DNA of 9,795 nt from an uncultured Erysipelotrichaceae bacterium (lineage in GTDB: Bacteria > Bacillota_I > Bacilli_A > RF39 > UBA660), in assembly GCA_902803685.1 (NCBI GenBank), contig CADCQR010000015.1, positions 1-9,795 on the forward strand, read 5' to 3'. Shown here piece after piece: positions 1-7,866 of the stretch. The translations under genes were made by a program, and so were the position numbers. Position 1 is the stretch's first letter, and each line of letters begins with the position of its first letter. The notes under the pieces are model-generated. The model did no database searches and was not told the origin of the DNA. It saw nothing but the letters and a program-made list of their open reading frames with translations.

Positions 1-82
1 CACAGACATAATTGCTGGATTTTTTTGTTGAGAAAATTACAAAATGACACTTTTTAAAAATTAAAGCAAATTCCTAATATAT

Positions 83-108
83 AAAAACAATAGTCTACAA
101 AACTATTG
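83..108 (-). terminator. Rho-independent terminator of the left operon
   Basis: Seen directly: arms CAATAGT (88-94) and ACTATTG (102-108) form a perfect 7-bp stem with a 7-nt loop. Read on the minus strand it is followed by a run of five T (83-87). The stop codon TAG (103-105) of the last gene lies inside the stem, so the operon ends with no spare sequence. The stem is short and AT-rich, hence moderate confidence. Confidence 0.7.
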
Positions 109-789
109 CTTTATTAATGTTGGATTTTCTTCTGGACCTTTTTGCTCTTCTTTATTAGGGCATGTCGCTATTGCTCTTTGAGCTAATCCCGCCTCGTTAT
201 AAATATTATAACCTGCTATATATACAAGATTATCAGCAAATGTACAATTTAGTGGTCTTCCCATTATCCACTTAACGACAATCGCACCTGTGCTGTCTGC
301 TTGTCCAAATTGCTCAAAATACATTTTAGCAGTCTCCTTTGTCCAAGGCATTGGATTATATTGTGCAAATCCCATACCTACAGGTATACTAGCATTATAT
401 AGAGCTGCTAACACTTCATTTCTATCTTTATTTGATATGTCAATTACTTCAGGACTGACTTCAGTATATCCATAGTCAACATCCGGCAATTCTTCTTGCG
501 TTAAACCCAATATTTCATTATTATACTTTTTCCTAAACTCTTTGTAAAACTCTGGAGGGGTACAGCGAATCACTGCTTTGGGAATAAGTGATAGAAGTGA
601 AAATATATTTTTTTCTTCCCTTTCTAAATCTTGCAATACTATTTTCAAGGTTAAAATTAATGTATCAGCATCTACTTTATCAGGAATAATCGATTCAAAT
701 ATGCTATAAAATTCACTATTTAAGCTACTTTTATCGAGTGCTTCTTTAACCGTGGAGAAACGCTTCTTTGCATTATCTATATATAACAC
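103..789 (-). CDS. Uncharacterised 228-residue protein with C-terminal 'ALYN..GMG' domain
   Basis: Function unknown. The C-terminal half (about residues 120-207) carries a recognisable pattern: ALYNASIPVGMG at 129-140, then AQYNP, then a GR pair (178-179) and 'GLAQRAI' at 201-207. From memory this resembles a small widespread domain (LYNxxxPxGMG ... FDYLxGR ... YDRxxGxGxAxxAI) found in accessory-region proteins of Firmicutes and others, with no assigned activity. The N-terminal 115 residues look helical and are not recognised. There is no signal peptide or membrane segment, so it is probably cytoplasmic. The start is GTG at 789-787; its G is the last base of the upstream TAG stop (a 1-base overlap), and GGAGGG lies 7 bases upstream inside the end of the preceding gene. 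This implies translational coupling and joint function with that gene. Confident as a gene; function open. Confidence 0.85.
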   Translation of the reverse strand: MLYIDNAKKRFSTVKEALDKSSLNSEFYSIFESIIPDKVDADTLILTLKIVLQDLEREEKNIFSLLSLIPKAVIRCTPPEFYKEFRKKYNNEILGLTQEELPDVDYGYTEVSPEVIDISNKDRNEVLAALYNASIPVGMGFAQYNPMPWTKETAKMYFEQFGQADSTGAIVVKWIMGRPLNCTFADNLVYIAGYNIYNEAGLAQRAIATCPNKEEQKGPEENPTLIKQ

Positions 790-3680
790 TATCTTTTCCC
801 TCCAATCTTTCTATTTAATGAAGTTATTTTTTTTACATGTGGTTTCTCAGTGCTTTGATTATCTGACGTAGAAGTACTATATCTTGACAAATATTTGTTA
901 TATTCATCTGTTGTTTCCTTATGTTTCCCTAATGTTCCGCTTTCAACAGTCCCATCCTTATTAACTAAAATATACCAGCCATCACCTGAAAAAATCTCAT
1001 CATAACAATTATAATCTATTGGATCTCCTTCACCGTATATTTGATATCTCAAAGAGTTTATATTTACTGCTGCTTCGTCCAATATATCTACATCTGTGTC
1101 ACCGACATCAGCTATAACGGTTACTCCTTTCCTTGAATCTTTATATTTTACACTAACCTCTCCGTATTGCGGTTCTGTCGGCATGATACCTGCTAATATT
1201 TGTTGTTTATTGGAATCATAAACATGCACATTTTTTTCTAGCGGTCTAGGCACATCTCCACCAACATCCTCCAAATTGTCGAATTCATAATCCGATTTAC
1301 CTACTGTAACTACTTTAATTCTTTCGACATCATCTTCTGCTTCTTCTGATGCTGTCAATATTTCGTTTGCTGCCTTTTTATATACCTCTACTAATTTTAT
1401 ATTGTCTTTATACATTCCGTGGGACGGGGCTCCTGCTTCGACACTATCAAAACAGACTACATCACCATTGCGCCATACCCAACTTTGTGCTAAAAATTTC
1501 CCTTTATAATATACTACAAAAGTTCTTCCATTTTTAGATTTCATTGAATGCTTTAGTGATGAATATGATATTCCTCTAACAACAAAGCAGCAATGTGATA
1601 AGTACCCTACTGCAACTGCTTTTGGATCATCTAAATCTAATATTTCATATGTAAAATCGCCAAGTTGTCCTTCAACTTTTGGAATTGAAGAATACTCTCT
1701 TTCTCTAGCACACTTACATAATTCGATTGCTTCTGATAGCAATCCATTATTAGTTGTATTCATTTCTCTTAAAGCGGGTTTAAAAGCAATCTCGTCAGGT
1801 TTTAAATCAATTTCTAGGTCATTATCTTCAAAATGATTAATAATTCTTTTGACGCTCAAAATACCACTACATGATTTTTTTACTTTCTCGAATGAATTAC
1901 AAAATTCTGTAAAATAGTTTTCAAATTCTGGAATATCCCCCCGAATCATTTTATTGATTACAGAATTATTTTCTTTCAGCATACCTTTGCCAAAAAGATA
2001 ATTAATTAATTCTTCTTTTATATTTGGTTCGCCTTTATCATCTATAGTAATATCTGAATAATTTAATCCATCAAATAGATTTTCCATTCGGTTTCCCCTC
2101 ATATTAGACTCAAGTAAATATTTGCCTTTATCCTTTCCAAAGTAACACAATAATTGCATTCCCATTCTTTCTACAAATGATAAATTATCTGCACGTGTAT
2201 TAGTTCTATTTAAAGAATCCATCCATCTTATAGCTGTGTTTATATTTAATTTAGCTAATTGTTCATCTGTTAGAAATGTAGTTATATAATCAGCATTTTC
2301 AATTGATTTCCCAACTCTAGCCAGATAAATTAGTCCTTTATAAGTCTTTGTCATATAAACCTTGTCAAAAGGAATACTTCCCTTTGCTAGTCTATAAAAA
2401 AGTCCATTTATAGGGAAATATTCTGCGTAAGTTCCATCTTTTTCACACCTGCCAATTAAATCGTTTGTAAACTTACTTCTTAACTCTAGGAATAATGGGT
2501 TTTGATCATTAATTTCTCTTTTTCTTAATAATTTACCGCAAGCAACAATTGCCTCAATGTAATCATCATGTATTAATTTATCTTTTCCATCTTTTCCAAT
2601 ATTATTTACTAACTTTTCAAAATCCGTTAAGGAGTAATCTTTTTTATTACACATTTCGACAAATCTATTAATAATATTTGTCATCGTTTTATCATTTATG
2701 TATTCTAATATATCACTATCCGAGTAAGCAATATCTAAAAATTCTAATATAACATTCTCTGTAAAATCGTTATTATTATAATATGATGGATTATCAAATA
2801 GTCTTAGTGTTCCTTCTATACCTATTTGATGAAACTTTTCTTTAAATAGACAAAATAAATCATAATCTGATAGGAAGCTGTTTTCTCCTTTTTCATTATG
2901 ACTAAAACTAGATTTAGTTAATTTTGTTAAATATCTGTATCTTGTAATTAATAATTCAAATTTTGGTATAGAACTTTCCATAATTTTTTTACTATATAAC
3001 TTTAAGAACATATTAAATGTATCTATTTTATTACATTTGAGCAACATAAATTCAACCAATTCATCTGGTGTTAATCTAGCTAGTCTACTCTTTTCAGATA
3101 ACAATTTTTCTTCAACTTCATTTTCGTCTATATCTTCTATTTCTAATAATATGTCATCATCAATTTTATCAGAAAAAATATCTCTGAGTTTCATTCTTGA
3201 TTTTTCACTTACTGAATAATAAAAATTGGAAAATAGCTCTCCTTCTGGTTGAAGTTCATCTTTATATTTTTCAATAGCCTTTAACTGCATATTTTCTGGC
3301 AAATTTATTATGCATGTTTCTATTAATGCTGATGGTAGTTCTCTTCCATAATTATTTAATAGAGCCATTATATCTTGTGTTTTCATAGCACCTAAACATT
3401 CAATCCAAATAAACATTGGATATTCTTTAATATTTTCAAATGCATCGCTACTCCAAGAAGATTTTTCTTTAGCCATAAAAGCTAAGCACATGAGTACTTC
3501 CATAAAGACATCTTCTCCTACTTGTGAGTTTATATTGGTTTTAGTAGTTAAAACATCTAAAACTCTTTGTTGCTCTGCAAAATCTTTAAATCCAGTATTT
3601 TTTTGATATTCATTCATTAACTTTGTAGCCTTACTTAGTGGCAACCTATGAATACGATTTAATAGTATGGCGTATTTCAT
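789..3680 (-). CDS. Large 963-residue protein with conserved C-terminal 'HCC...QSWVWRNGD' module
   Basis: Not assignable to a named gene. Residues 1 to about 650 are helical, charged and without recognised motifs. Residues about 660-830 hold a dense block of conserved-looking motifs: SSIPKVEGQLGDFTYE (664-679), LDDPKA (683-688), LSHCC (694-698), HSM (711-713), GRTFVVYYKGKFLAQSWVWRNGD split across 718-740, FDSVE (744-748), KVVTVG (789-794), and PRPLE followed by YDSNKQQIL. From memory the same block occurs in large hypothetical proteins of clostridial phages and integrative elements; its strand pattern could be a GNAT-like or PcfJ-like fold (inference). There is no signal peptide or membrane segment. 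An in-frame TTG at 3734 would add 18 residues, but ATG at 3680 has AAGGAG nine bases upstream, and the likely promoter would leave that TTG almost at the transcript's 5' end. The gene ends in TAG overlapping the GTG of the next gene, so the two form one operon. Confidence 0.85.
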   Translation of the reverse strand: MKYAILLNRIHRLPLSKATKLMNEYQKNTGFKDFAEQQRVLDVLTTKTNINSQVGEDVFMEVLMCLAFMAKEKSSWSSDAFENIKEYPMFIWIECLGAMKTQDIMALLNNYGRELPSALIETCIINLPENMQLKAIEKYKDELQPEGELFSNFYYSVSEKSRMKLRDIFSDKIDDDILLEIEDIDENEVEEKLLSEKSRLARLTPDELVEFMLLKCNKIDTFNMFLKLYSKKIMESSIPKFELLITRYRYLTKLTKSSFSHNEKGENSFLSDYDLFCLFKEKFHQIGIEGTLRLFDNPSYYNNNDFTENVILEFLDIAYSDSDILEYINDKTMTNIINRFVEMCNKKDYSLTDFEKLVNNIGKDGKDKLIHDDYIEAIVACGKLLRKREINDQNPLFLELRSKFTNDLIGRCEKDGTYAEYFPINGLFYRLAKGSIPFDKVYMTKTYKGLIYLARVGKSIENADYITTFLTDEQLAKLNINTAIRWMDSLNRTNTRADNLSFVERMGMQLLCYFGKDKGKYLLESNMRGNRMENLFDGLNYSDITIDDKGEPNIKEELINYLFGKGMLKENNSVINKMIRGDIPEFENYFTEFCNSFEKVKKSCSGILSVKRIINHFEDNDLEIDLKPDEIAFKPALREMNTTNNGLLSEAIELCKCAREREYSSIPKVEGQLGDFTYEILDLDDPKAVAVGYLSHCCFVVRGISYSSLKHSMKSKNGRTFVVYYKGKFLAQSWVWRNGDVVCFDSVEAGAPSHGMYKDNIKLVEVYKKAANEILTASEEAEDDVERIKVVTVGKSDYEFDNLEDVGGDVPRPLEKNVHVYDSNKQQILAGIMPTEPQYGEVSVKYKDSRKGVTVIADVGDTDVDILDEAAVNINSLRYQIYGEGDPIDYNCYDEIFSGDGWYILVNKDGTVESGTLGKHKETTDEYNKYLSRYSTSTSDNQSTEKPHVKKITSLNRKIGGKR

Positions 3681-3751
3681 TTTTTTAATCTCCTTTTTTG
3701 TTAACAGCCTATGAAAATTAGCAATAATAGTCAATATAATTTTTTCTTATT

Positions 3752-3779
3752 ATTATAACTTTTTTTAGGATATATTCAA
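3752..3779 (-). promoter_or_regulatory. Promoter of the left operon
   Basis: On the minus strand TTGAAT (3779-3774) and TATAAT (3757-3752) are separated by 16 bases, a near-consensus housekeeping sigma promoter. Transcription would start near 3745, giving a 5' leader of about 65 bases before the ATG at 3680. This supports that ATG over the upstream TTG. Inferred from sequence only. Confidence 0.6.
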
Positions 3780-3890
3780 CTATTTTTTTAGCAAGAAAGA
3801 GTGCACTTTATTTATATTTGGTTATATTCGAAATAGTTTTGGTAAATAAAATTTTACTACACTATTTTTATCTTATAAAAATTAAATATT

Positions 3891-3917
3891 TTGACATAAT
3901 CAAATAATATGTATAAA
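3891..3917 (+). promoter_or_regulatory. Promoter of the surface-protein gene
   Basis: A perfect -35 box TTGACA (3891-3896) is followed by TATAAA (3912-3917) after 15 bases; a register two bases further right (TAAAAA) would give 17 bases. Transcription would begin near 3924, so the in-frame ATG at 3925 cannot be an efficient start and the TTG at 3985 is favoured. The promoter is divergent from the left operon's, with about 110 bases between them. Confidence 0.55.
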
Positions 3918-3969
3918 AATCAATATGAAGTATCTACTTTTATTTTTTTATGTTACAATTTATTATGAT

Positions 3970-3987
3970 AGGAGGTATATAAAATTG
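3970..3987 (+). promoter_or_regulatory. Ribosome site that sets a TTG start
   Basis: AGGAGG (3970-3975), a full anti-16S match, sits nine bases before TTG (3985-3987). The in-frame ATG at 3925 has no such site. Starting at TTG also gives a classical signal peptide (short KxxKK n-region, then a hydrophobic stretch); starting at ATG would add 20 unlikely residues in front of it. Confidence 0.85.
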
Positions 3988-5631
3988 AAATTCAATAAAA
4001 AGTTATTAATTATTGGTAGTTCTATGTCTTGTTTAGTAATTGTTCTAATCGCCGCTTTTTCTATTAAGAGTTTTGATGTTAGTTATGCATTACAAACAGA
4101 CTCCGATGGACTTCCAACGCAAAGTTTTCATTCAAACGTTTCATCTAGTAATCCAACAACATTAAATTTGGTAGGAGATGCATTAAGTAGCAATTCATCT
4201 TACAATAGCAGTATTCTTGGTAGCTTTAAAATAGTAAGTAATATTAAAGATACTGATGAGATATACCCTTTATATACACTTTCAAAGAATAAGTTGGTTC
4301 CAACAAGTAGTGAATTGTTTGAAGTTGGTACTGAATATAATAACCCTGCTGCTGTTGATGATTTAGTTATATCTACTTTACTACAACTTGGATATAGTAA
4401 TGTTGATAATGCCAAAACTATATTTAATAAGGCTGATCTAATAAGTAAGTATGGAACTGTTACGGATAATGCAAAAAAGCAGTATATCACTCAATTGGCT
4501 ATATGGGTATATTTGTATAAAAATAAAGATACTTATGAATCATCATACTGCTCAAATAATAATTGTGTATTTTATCAAGAAGATGGAACAGATAATCCAG
4601 CAATAATATCTTATGATACTGTAAAGCAGGCTATAGATGATGCTGCAGAGAATAGCAACTATAAATATTTGGGATATGTTAATGATCTTATTGGCGATGC
4701 AGAAAATATCTTAACCGTATCTAGTGGTAATTCTAATCAATTTGGTAATTCGCTAGGAAATTATACTTATTATAAAGATAATAATAATGAGTATATTCTT
4801 ACAGGAGAATTCAAGTTGAACAGTATAAATACAATAAGTTTTATAAATTGGGATGTTAGTGTTATTGATCCTAATAACTATGGTATTTATATTACTGACG
4901 TCAATGGTGATAGATTAGATAATCTTAATAATCTATCCAAAAGTACAATTATTAAGTTACATATTCCAATAACTGGAAAACTTACAAGTATGGACTTAAA
5001 CACTTCAGGAATTAAAGTTACTATTAATTCGTTAAATCCTACTCAGAAAATTCATATATTTAGAGTAACTCATACAGATAATGGAAGTTTACTACTTGGT
5101 AGTGGTGGAACAAAAGAGGAAAGATTTTCTAATGCATTACTTGGATTAACAAAAACTACATCCAATGATTCATCTTTTTATCTTCATAACTTCACTGTAA
5201 TAAGTAAAGTAGATGCTACTTCTGGCAATGAAATTTCAGGTGCACATTTAGTTATTTATAATGCAAGTGATATTGATTCTCAAACCAAGTTACCAGTTAG
5301 CAATGCAAGGGCTATTGCTGAATGGGATTCTGTTGAAGGAGAAAGTCACAAATTATCATTAGATGATGGTTCATATGGATTATGTGAGACAATAGCTCCC
5401 AAAAATTACCAACCTTTAACAACTTGTGTTACATTCTCTGTTGATAATGCACAGGCGGTTAGTGCTTATAAATTAGAGAATGTACCTGTACCTGACACGG
5501 CACTATTCAATTCAAATTTGCCTTATAAAATTGGTGGTTTACTTGTTGCATTAGGAGTTTTAGGAATGATATTTATAGTTAAGAGCAATAAGAAAAGTGG
5601 CCAACAAGAAGACTCCCAAGAATTAATATGA
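3985..5631 (+). CDS. Wall-anchored surface protein with TQXA (thioester-type) and SpaA-like domains
   Basis: Secreted, probably sortase-anchored protein of 548 residues from the TTG start. Order of parts (TTG numbering): signal peptide about 1-35 (KFNKK, then a hydrophobic stretch); a TQXA/thioester-type domain about 75-250 with the signature YITQLAIW at 167-174; a beta-rich region about 260-400; a SpaA-like domain about 401-500, with KVDATSG...ISGAHL at its start and YGLCETIAPKNY near its end; an LPXTG-like PDTA at 503-506; a membrane helix about 516-533; and a KSNKK tail. Known of the family: thioester domains join a Cys to the Gln of the TQxA motif and bind host or matrix amines, while SpaA-like domains act as isopeptide-stabilised stalks. 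Odd: where the Cys is expected ('AYCL') the sequence reads YPLYTLSKN, with Thr at about 98, so the thioester may not form. The gene ends TGA followed at once by in-frame TAA. Adhesin role inferred. Confidence 0.88.
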   Translation: MKFNKKLLIIGSSMSCLVIVLIAAFSIKSFDVSYALQTDSDGLPTQSFHSNVSSSNPTTLNLVGDALSSNSSYNSSILGSFKIVSNIKDTDEIYPLYTLSKNKLVPTSSELFEVGTEYNNPAAVDDLVISTLLQLGYSNVDNAKTIFNKADLISKYGTVTDNAKKQYITQLAIWVYLYKNKDTYESSYCSNNNCVFYQEDGTDNPAIISYDTVKQAIDDAAENSNYKYLGYVNDLIGDAENILTVSSGNSNQFGNSLGNYTYYKDNNNEYILTGEFKLNSINTISFINWDVSVIDPNNYGIYITDVNGDRLDNLNNLSKSTIIKLHIPITGKLTSMDLNTSGIKVTINSLNPTQKIHIFRVTHTDNGSLLLGSGGTKEERFSNALLGLTKTTSNDSSFYLHNFTVISKVDATSGNEISGAHLVIYNASDIDSQTKLPVSNARAIAEWDSVEGESHKLSLDDGSYGLCETIAPKNYQPLTTCVTFSVDNAQAVSAYKLENVPVPDTALFNSNLPYKIGGLLVALGVLGMIFIVKSNKKSGQQEDSQELI

Positions 5632-5685
5632 TAAAAGGAATTACCAAATAAGGTATATTGGCTTAAATAAGTGATAATTTTTATT

Positions 5686-5710
5686 AGGTCAACATTTTAT
5701 ACATTGGCCT
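5686..5710 (+). repeat. Stem-loop just ahead of the surface-gene terminator
   Basis: AGGTCAA (5686-5692) can pair with TTGGCCT (5704-5710) through six Watson-Crick pairs and one G-U pair, with an 11-base loop. It stands three bases before the terminator stem and has no T-run of its own. It may protect the 3' end of the mRNA from exonucleases (inference). Confidence 0.4.
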
Positions 5711-5713
5711 CAG

Positions 5714-5757
5714 ACTGTTGACAAAAGAAATTTTAACAACAGTTTTTTTATTTTTTT
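5714..5757 (+). terminator. Rho-independent terminator of the surface-protein gene
   Basis: ACTGTTG (5714-5720) and CAACAGT (5737-5743) form a perfect 7-bp stem. It can extend inward through AAAA/TTTT (5723-5726 with 5731-5734) across a 2x2 mismatch to a GAAA tetraloop. It is followed by seven T, one A and seven more T. It lies about 80 bases after the stop codon and is oriented with the gene. Confidence 0.88.
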
Positions 5758-6017
5758 AGTTTTGTTTTAGGATTAAATATTCTAAATACAACTGATATTT
5801 TTTAATTAATTGAGATTTGTTTTTTATGTGAATTATTAAACATTTATTTTATAATATACTTTCATTGTATTATTTCTAGATATTTTTACATAATTCGAAC
5901 TTTTAAATTATTAAAAGATGCATACAGTGCATTTTTATAAATGTTAAATTTTTTGTTTAAAAAGAAATTTTTTTCATATTTCTTTATAAAAGAAATATCC
6001 TAAAAATTTTATTATAC
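5758..6017. other. Gene-free AT-rich spacer between convergent genes
   Basis: I see no credible coding region or RNA gene here. Base composition is extreme, with long A and T runs. The only structures are a small hairpin (ATGCA...TGCAT near 5918-5935, followed by T-rich sequence) and the inverted-repeat cluster annotated separately at 5961-5998. Both flanking genes point into this stretch and each has its own terminator. Confidence 0.6.
5961..5998. repeat. Three-arm inverted repeat (alternative hairpins)
   Basis: AAAGAAAT occurs at 5961-5968 and again at 5989-5996, with its complement ATTTCTTT at 5978-5985 between them. The central arm can pair with either flank. The right-hand choice is stronger: ATATTTCTTT (5976-5985) with AAAGAAATAT (5989-5998), a perfect 10-bp stem with a 3-base loop. 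No T-run follows on either strand, so it is not a standard terminator. Role unknown. Confidence 0.55.
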
Positions 6018-6048
6018 AAAAACAGCCAATGATTAACCCATTGACTGT
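6018..6048 (-). terminator. Rho-independent terminator of the membrane operon
   Basis: Minus strand: ACAG-T-CAATG, a 7-base loop, then CATTG-G-CTGT gives a 10-bp stem with one U-G pair, followed by a short T run (6018-6022). The same position is an A-C mismatch on the plus strand, and no T-run follows there, so it is directional and serves the protease gene whose stop is about 50 bases away. Confidence 0.8.
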
Positions 6049-6100
6049 ATAAAAGACTCTTAGTCTATATTCTATGAATAATTGCTTTATGATATTTCCA

Positions 6101-7489
6101 TTAATCCCTATTTAATATGGCTACTTTGTTCTTTGACTTAAGTAAATAGTAACCGTAATCTGAATTATATGCTCCTATGTATGATTTATTATTTTCTCTA
6201 TCGCTAACTACAACTAGTTCTGATCTCTCTGTTAATAAATACTTTTTAGTTATTCTTGTAATATTGTCTAGAAAACTATCATCATTTGATATTTCATTTT
6301 TATTTATATAAACATACTTTAAAAATGTATTACTATGATCCGTGTAATCTATATATGCAAGAATATATCGTTCTTCTTCTTCCATGATAATATAATCATA
6401 TAAGGATTCACATTTGATTGTAACATTATATTTTGTATTTAGGTTAGTTAGAACCAAATCATTGTTATTATCTTTTGACAATCTAAACGAATATTCTTCT
6501 TTATTTGTTATTTTATCATCTACTTTAATGTAATAATCAGAATAGTTATCACGAGTTACTGAATAATTTTTGATATTGATGCTATCGTATTTATATTCTT
6601 TTACAAAATTAAATGTTACTATAGTATTTGTTATTGCGACAAATAAAAATAATCCTATACTAAGACATGAAAATAAAATTATTGAGCTTTTCTTAGGTTT
6701 TGAATTAATATCATTTATATATGGAACAACATTTAATAATTCAATTAGGGCTAGAAGTATTGAGAACATTAAACCAATAATAGAAAACTTAGGAACGTAT
6801 TCTGTATTGAAAAATACTGGCCTAACTTCTGATAGAAGGAGTGAAAAATCCCATATTCCATGAAGGGCAATAACAGACCAAATGTTTTTTGTTTTATAGT
6901 AAATTATTCCAAATACAATTCCTGTTGAAGCAGCACTCATAACTTGGACAATTGTTGCTGGAATATCTTGACCGCTAGAATAAATATTGCCAAGATGTAA
7001 TAAACCGAAAATTGTTCCGCTAACTATAATCGAATACCAAACTCCCTTCTTAGTATCTCCGAATTTTTCTAAGAATTCATTTAAAAGCCAACCACGGCAT
7101 AAAAATTCTTCAGTGATGCCAATTAGAAAGCAACCAACAGCTAAGTTTAAGACTGCTAATCCACTTTTAAATCCTCCTAGTAGTACGCCATATAAAAGTG
7201 TAAATACAGTAGCTCCAATCAGATAGTATAGGCCATAAAATAGCCCCTTTGAAAATTTTTCTCTTTTTTGTGTAAAGACATAGGAATTTTTAAATAATAG
7301 CAAAACTATTAATACCAATGATGCCAAAACGGCTTCAATTATAACTAAATTGCCTTTAGGGTAATTTTTGATTGCTTTTATAAGTATATCTGATCCATAC
7401 CCCCAAATTATAGCTTCTGTTATAATGGTAAATATAGCAAGCATAAATATTGTATACAATATTACATTAGGTTTCGTTTTATTTTCCAT
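6101..7489 (-). CDS. CPBP-family intramembrane metalloprotease with extra C-terminal domain
   Basis: Polytopic membrane protein of 462 residues. The three CPBP (CAAX protease/bacteriocin-processing, Abi) motifs are intact: EEFLCR at 127-132 (Glu127, Glu128, Arg132), FGLLH at 161-165 (His165), and HGIWD at 210-214 (His210, Asp214). These residues form the catalytic and metal-binding site of this family inside the membrane. Hydrophobic segments lie at about 10-30, 47-67, 82-106, 110-126, 150-167, 180-198, 203-218, 236-256 and 267-290. The typical catalytic core is about 200-300 residues; here a further 170 or so residues (290-462) follow, hydrophilic and beta-rich with many Tyr, Asp and Asn, not recognised. 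The ATG lies two bases after the stop of the upstream gene, with only a weak GAAAGAAG ribosome site inside that gene's end, so the two are probably translationally coupled. Family roles include protein maturation and bacteriocin self-immunity; the substrate here is unknown. Confidence 0.9.
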   Translation of the reverse strand: MENKTKPNVILYTIFMLAIFTIITEAIIWGYGSDILIKAIKNYPKGNLVIIEAVLASLVLIVLLLFKNSYVFTQKREKFSKGLFYGLYYLIGATVFTLLYGVLLGGFKSGLAVLNLAVGCFLIGITEEFLCRGWLLNEFLEKFGDTKKGVWYSIIVSGTIFGLLHLGNIYSSGQDIPATIVQVMSAASTGIVFGIIYYKTKNIWSVIALHGIWDFSLLLSEVRPVFFNTEYVPKFSIIGLMFSILLALIELLNVVPYINDINSKPKKSSIILFSCLSIGLFLFVAITNTIVTFNFVKEYKYDSINIKNYSVTRDNYSDYYIKVDDKITNKEEYSFRLSKDNNNDLVLTNLNTKYNVTIKCESLYDYIIMEEEERYILAYIDYTDHSNTFLKYVYINKNEISNDDSFLDNITRITKKYLLTERSELVVVSDRENNKSYIGAYNSDYGYYLLKSKNKVAILNRD

Positions 7490-7491
7490 TT

Positions 7492-7866
7492 TTATTCTTC
7501 TTTCTGTTTTTGATTTTCTCTTAAAAATGTATTTGAAACTTCTATTTCTGTACCAGAAAATTCACACATTGACTTTCCATTTTTTTGGTCAACACAATTT
7601 TTAACACTACCAATCACTACAAGACCTAAAAAGCATAATAGTAGTAAAACCACAGAAATGAAGCCTATACAAATTGAGGCAATAGACATTCCTTTAACTT
7701 CTTTTACGCTAAGAAAACCCAAAACAATCCCAGCTATAGCTAATATCAAGCCTACAAATACAAATATTTCAGACAGAATCAATGGACTCGGATTAAAAAT
7801 AGATGAAATTAAAGAAATAATCGATAAGATAAGGGAAATCTTTGCCATATCTTTCTTGCTCTTAAT
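7492..7866 (-). CDS. Small three-helix membrane protein (DUF4190-like), probable ATT start
   Basis: About 124 residues from the preferred start. Three hydrophobic segments lie at about 8-25, 30-53 and 60-87, followed by a hydrophilic tail with two Cys (CVDQKNGKSMCEF) and a charged end (NQKQKEE). The layout, with a KKDMAKISLILSIISLIS start and a GxVLGFLSVKE...GMSIASICIG middle, resembles small DUF4190-type membrane proteins of Gram-positives; no activity is known to me. The open frame extends up to GTG at 7917, but that extension reads KKKGV exactly where the DNA is AAAGGAGTG, the mark of a translated ribosome site. The site points to ATT at 7866. Alternatives are ATG at 7848 (no good ribosome site) or GTG at 7917 (AGGGA upstream). 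It is the first gene of the operon with the CPBP protease, so it may be its partner or act with it at the membrane. Confidence 0.75.
   Translation of the reverse strand: MKSKKDMAKISLILSIISLISSIFNPSPLILSEIFVFVGLILAIAGIVLGFLSVKEVKGMSIASICIGFISVVLLLLCFLGLVVIGSVKNCVDQKNGKSMCEFSGTEIEVSNTFLRENQKQKEE

Noticed and set aside
1..80. Possible gene start at the left edge (ATG near position 10, minus strand)
   Set aside because: Only three codons are visible and no ribosome site precedes them.
3037..3219. Plus-strand Ser/Asn-rich open frame inside the large gene
   Set aside because: Low-complexity antisense shadow with no ribosome site; the minus-strand gene covers it fully.
3680..3734. TTG at 3734 as start of the large minus-strand protein (18 extra residues)
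   Set aside because: ATG at 3680 has AAGGAG at ideal spacing; the extension contains the translated ribosome site (KKEI) and begins almost at the predicted transcript start.
3925..3984. ATG at 3925 as start of the surface protein
   Set aside because: No ribosome site, it coincides with the predicted transcript start, and it would put 20 residues in front of a textbook signal peptide.
5629..5634. TGA as a tryptophan codon (mycoplasma code)
   Set aside because: The surface gene would gain only one residue before TAA, and no intact gene here needs TGA to be read as Trp; visible Trp codons are TGG.
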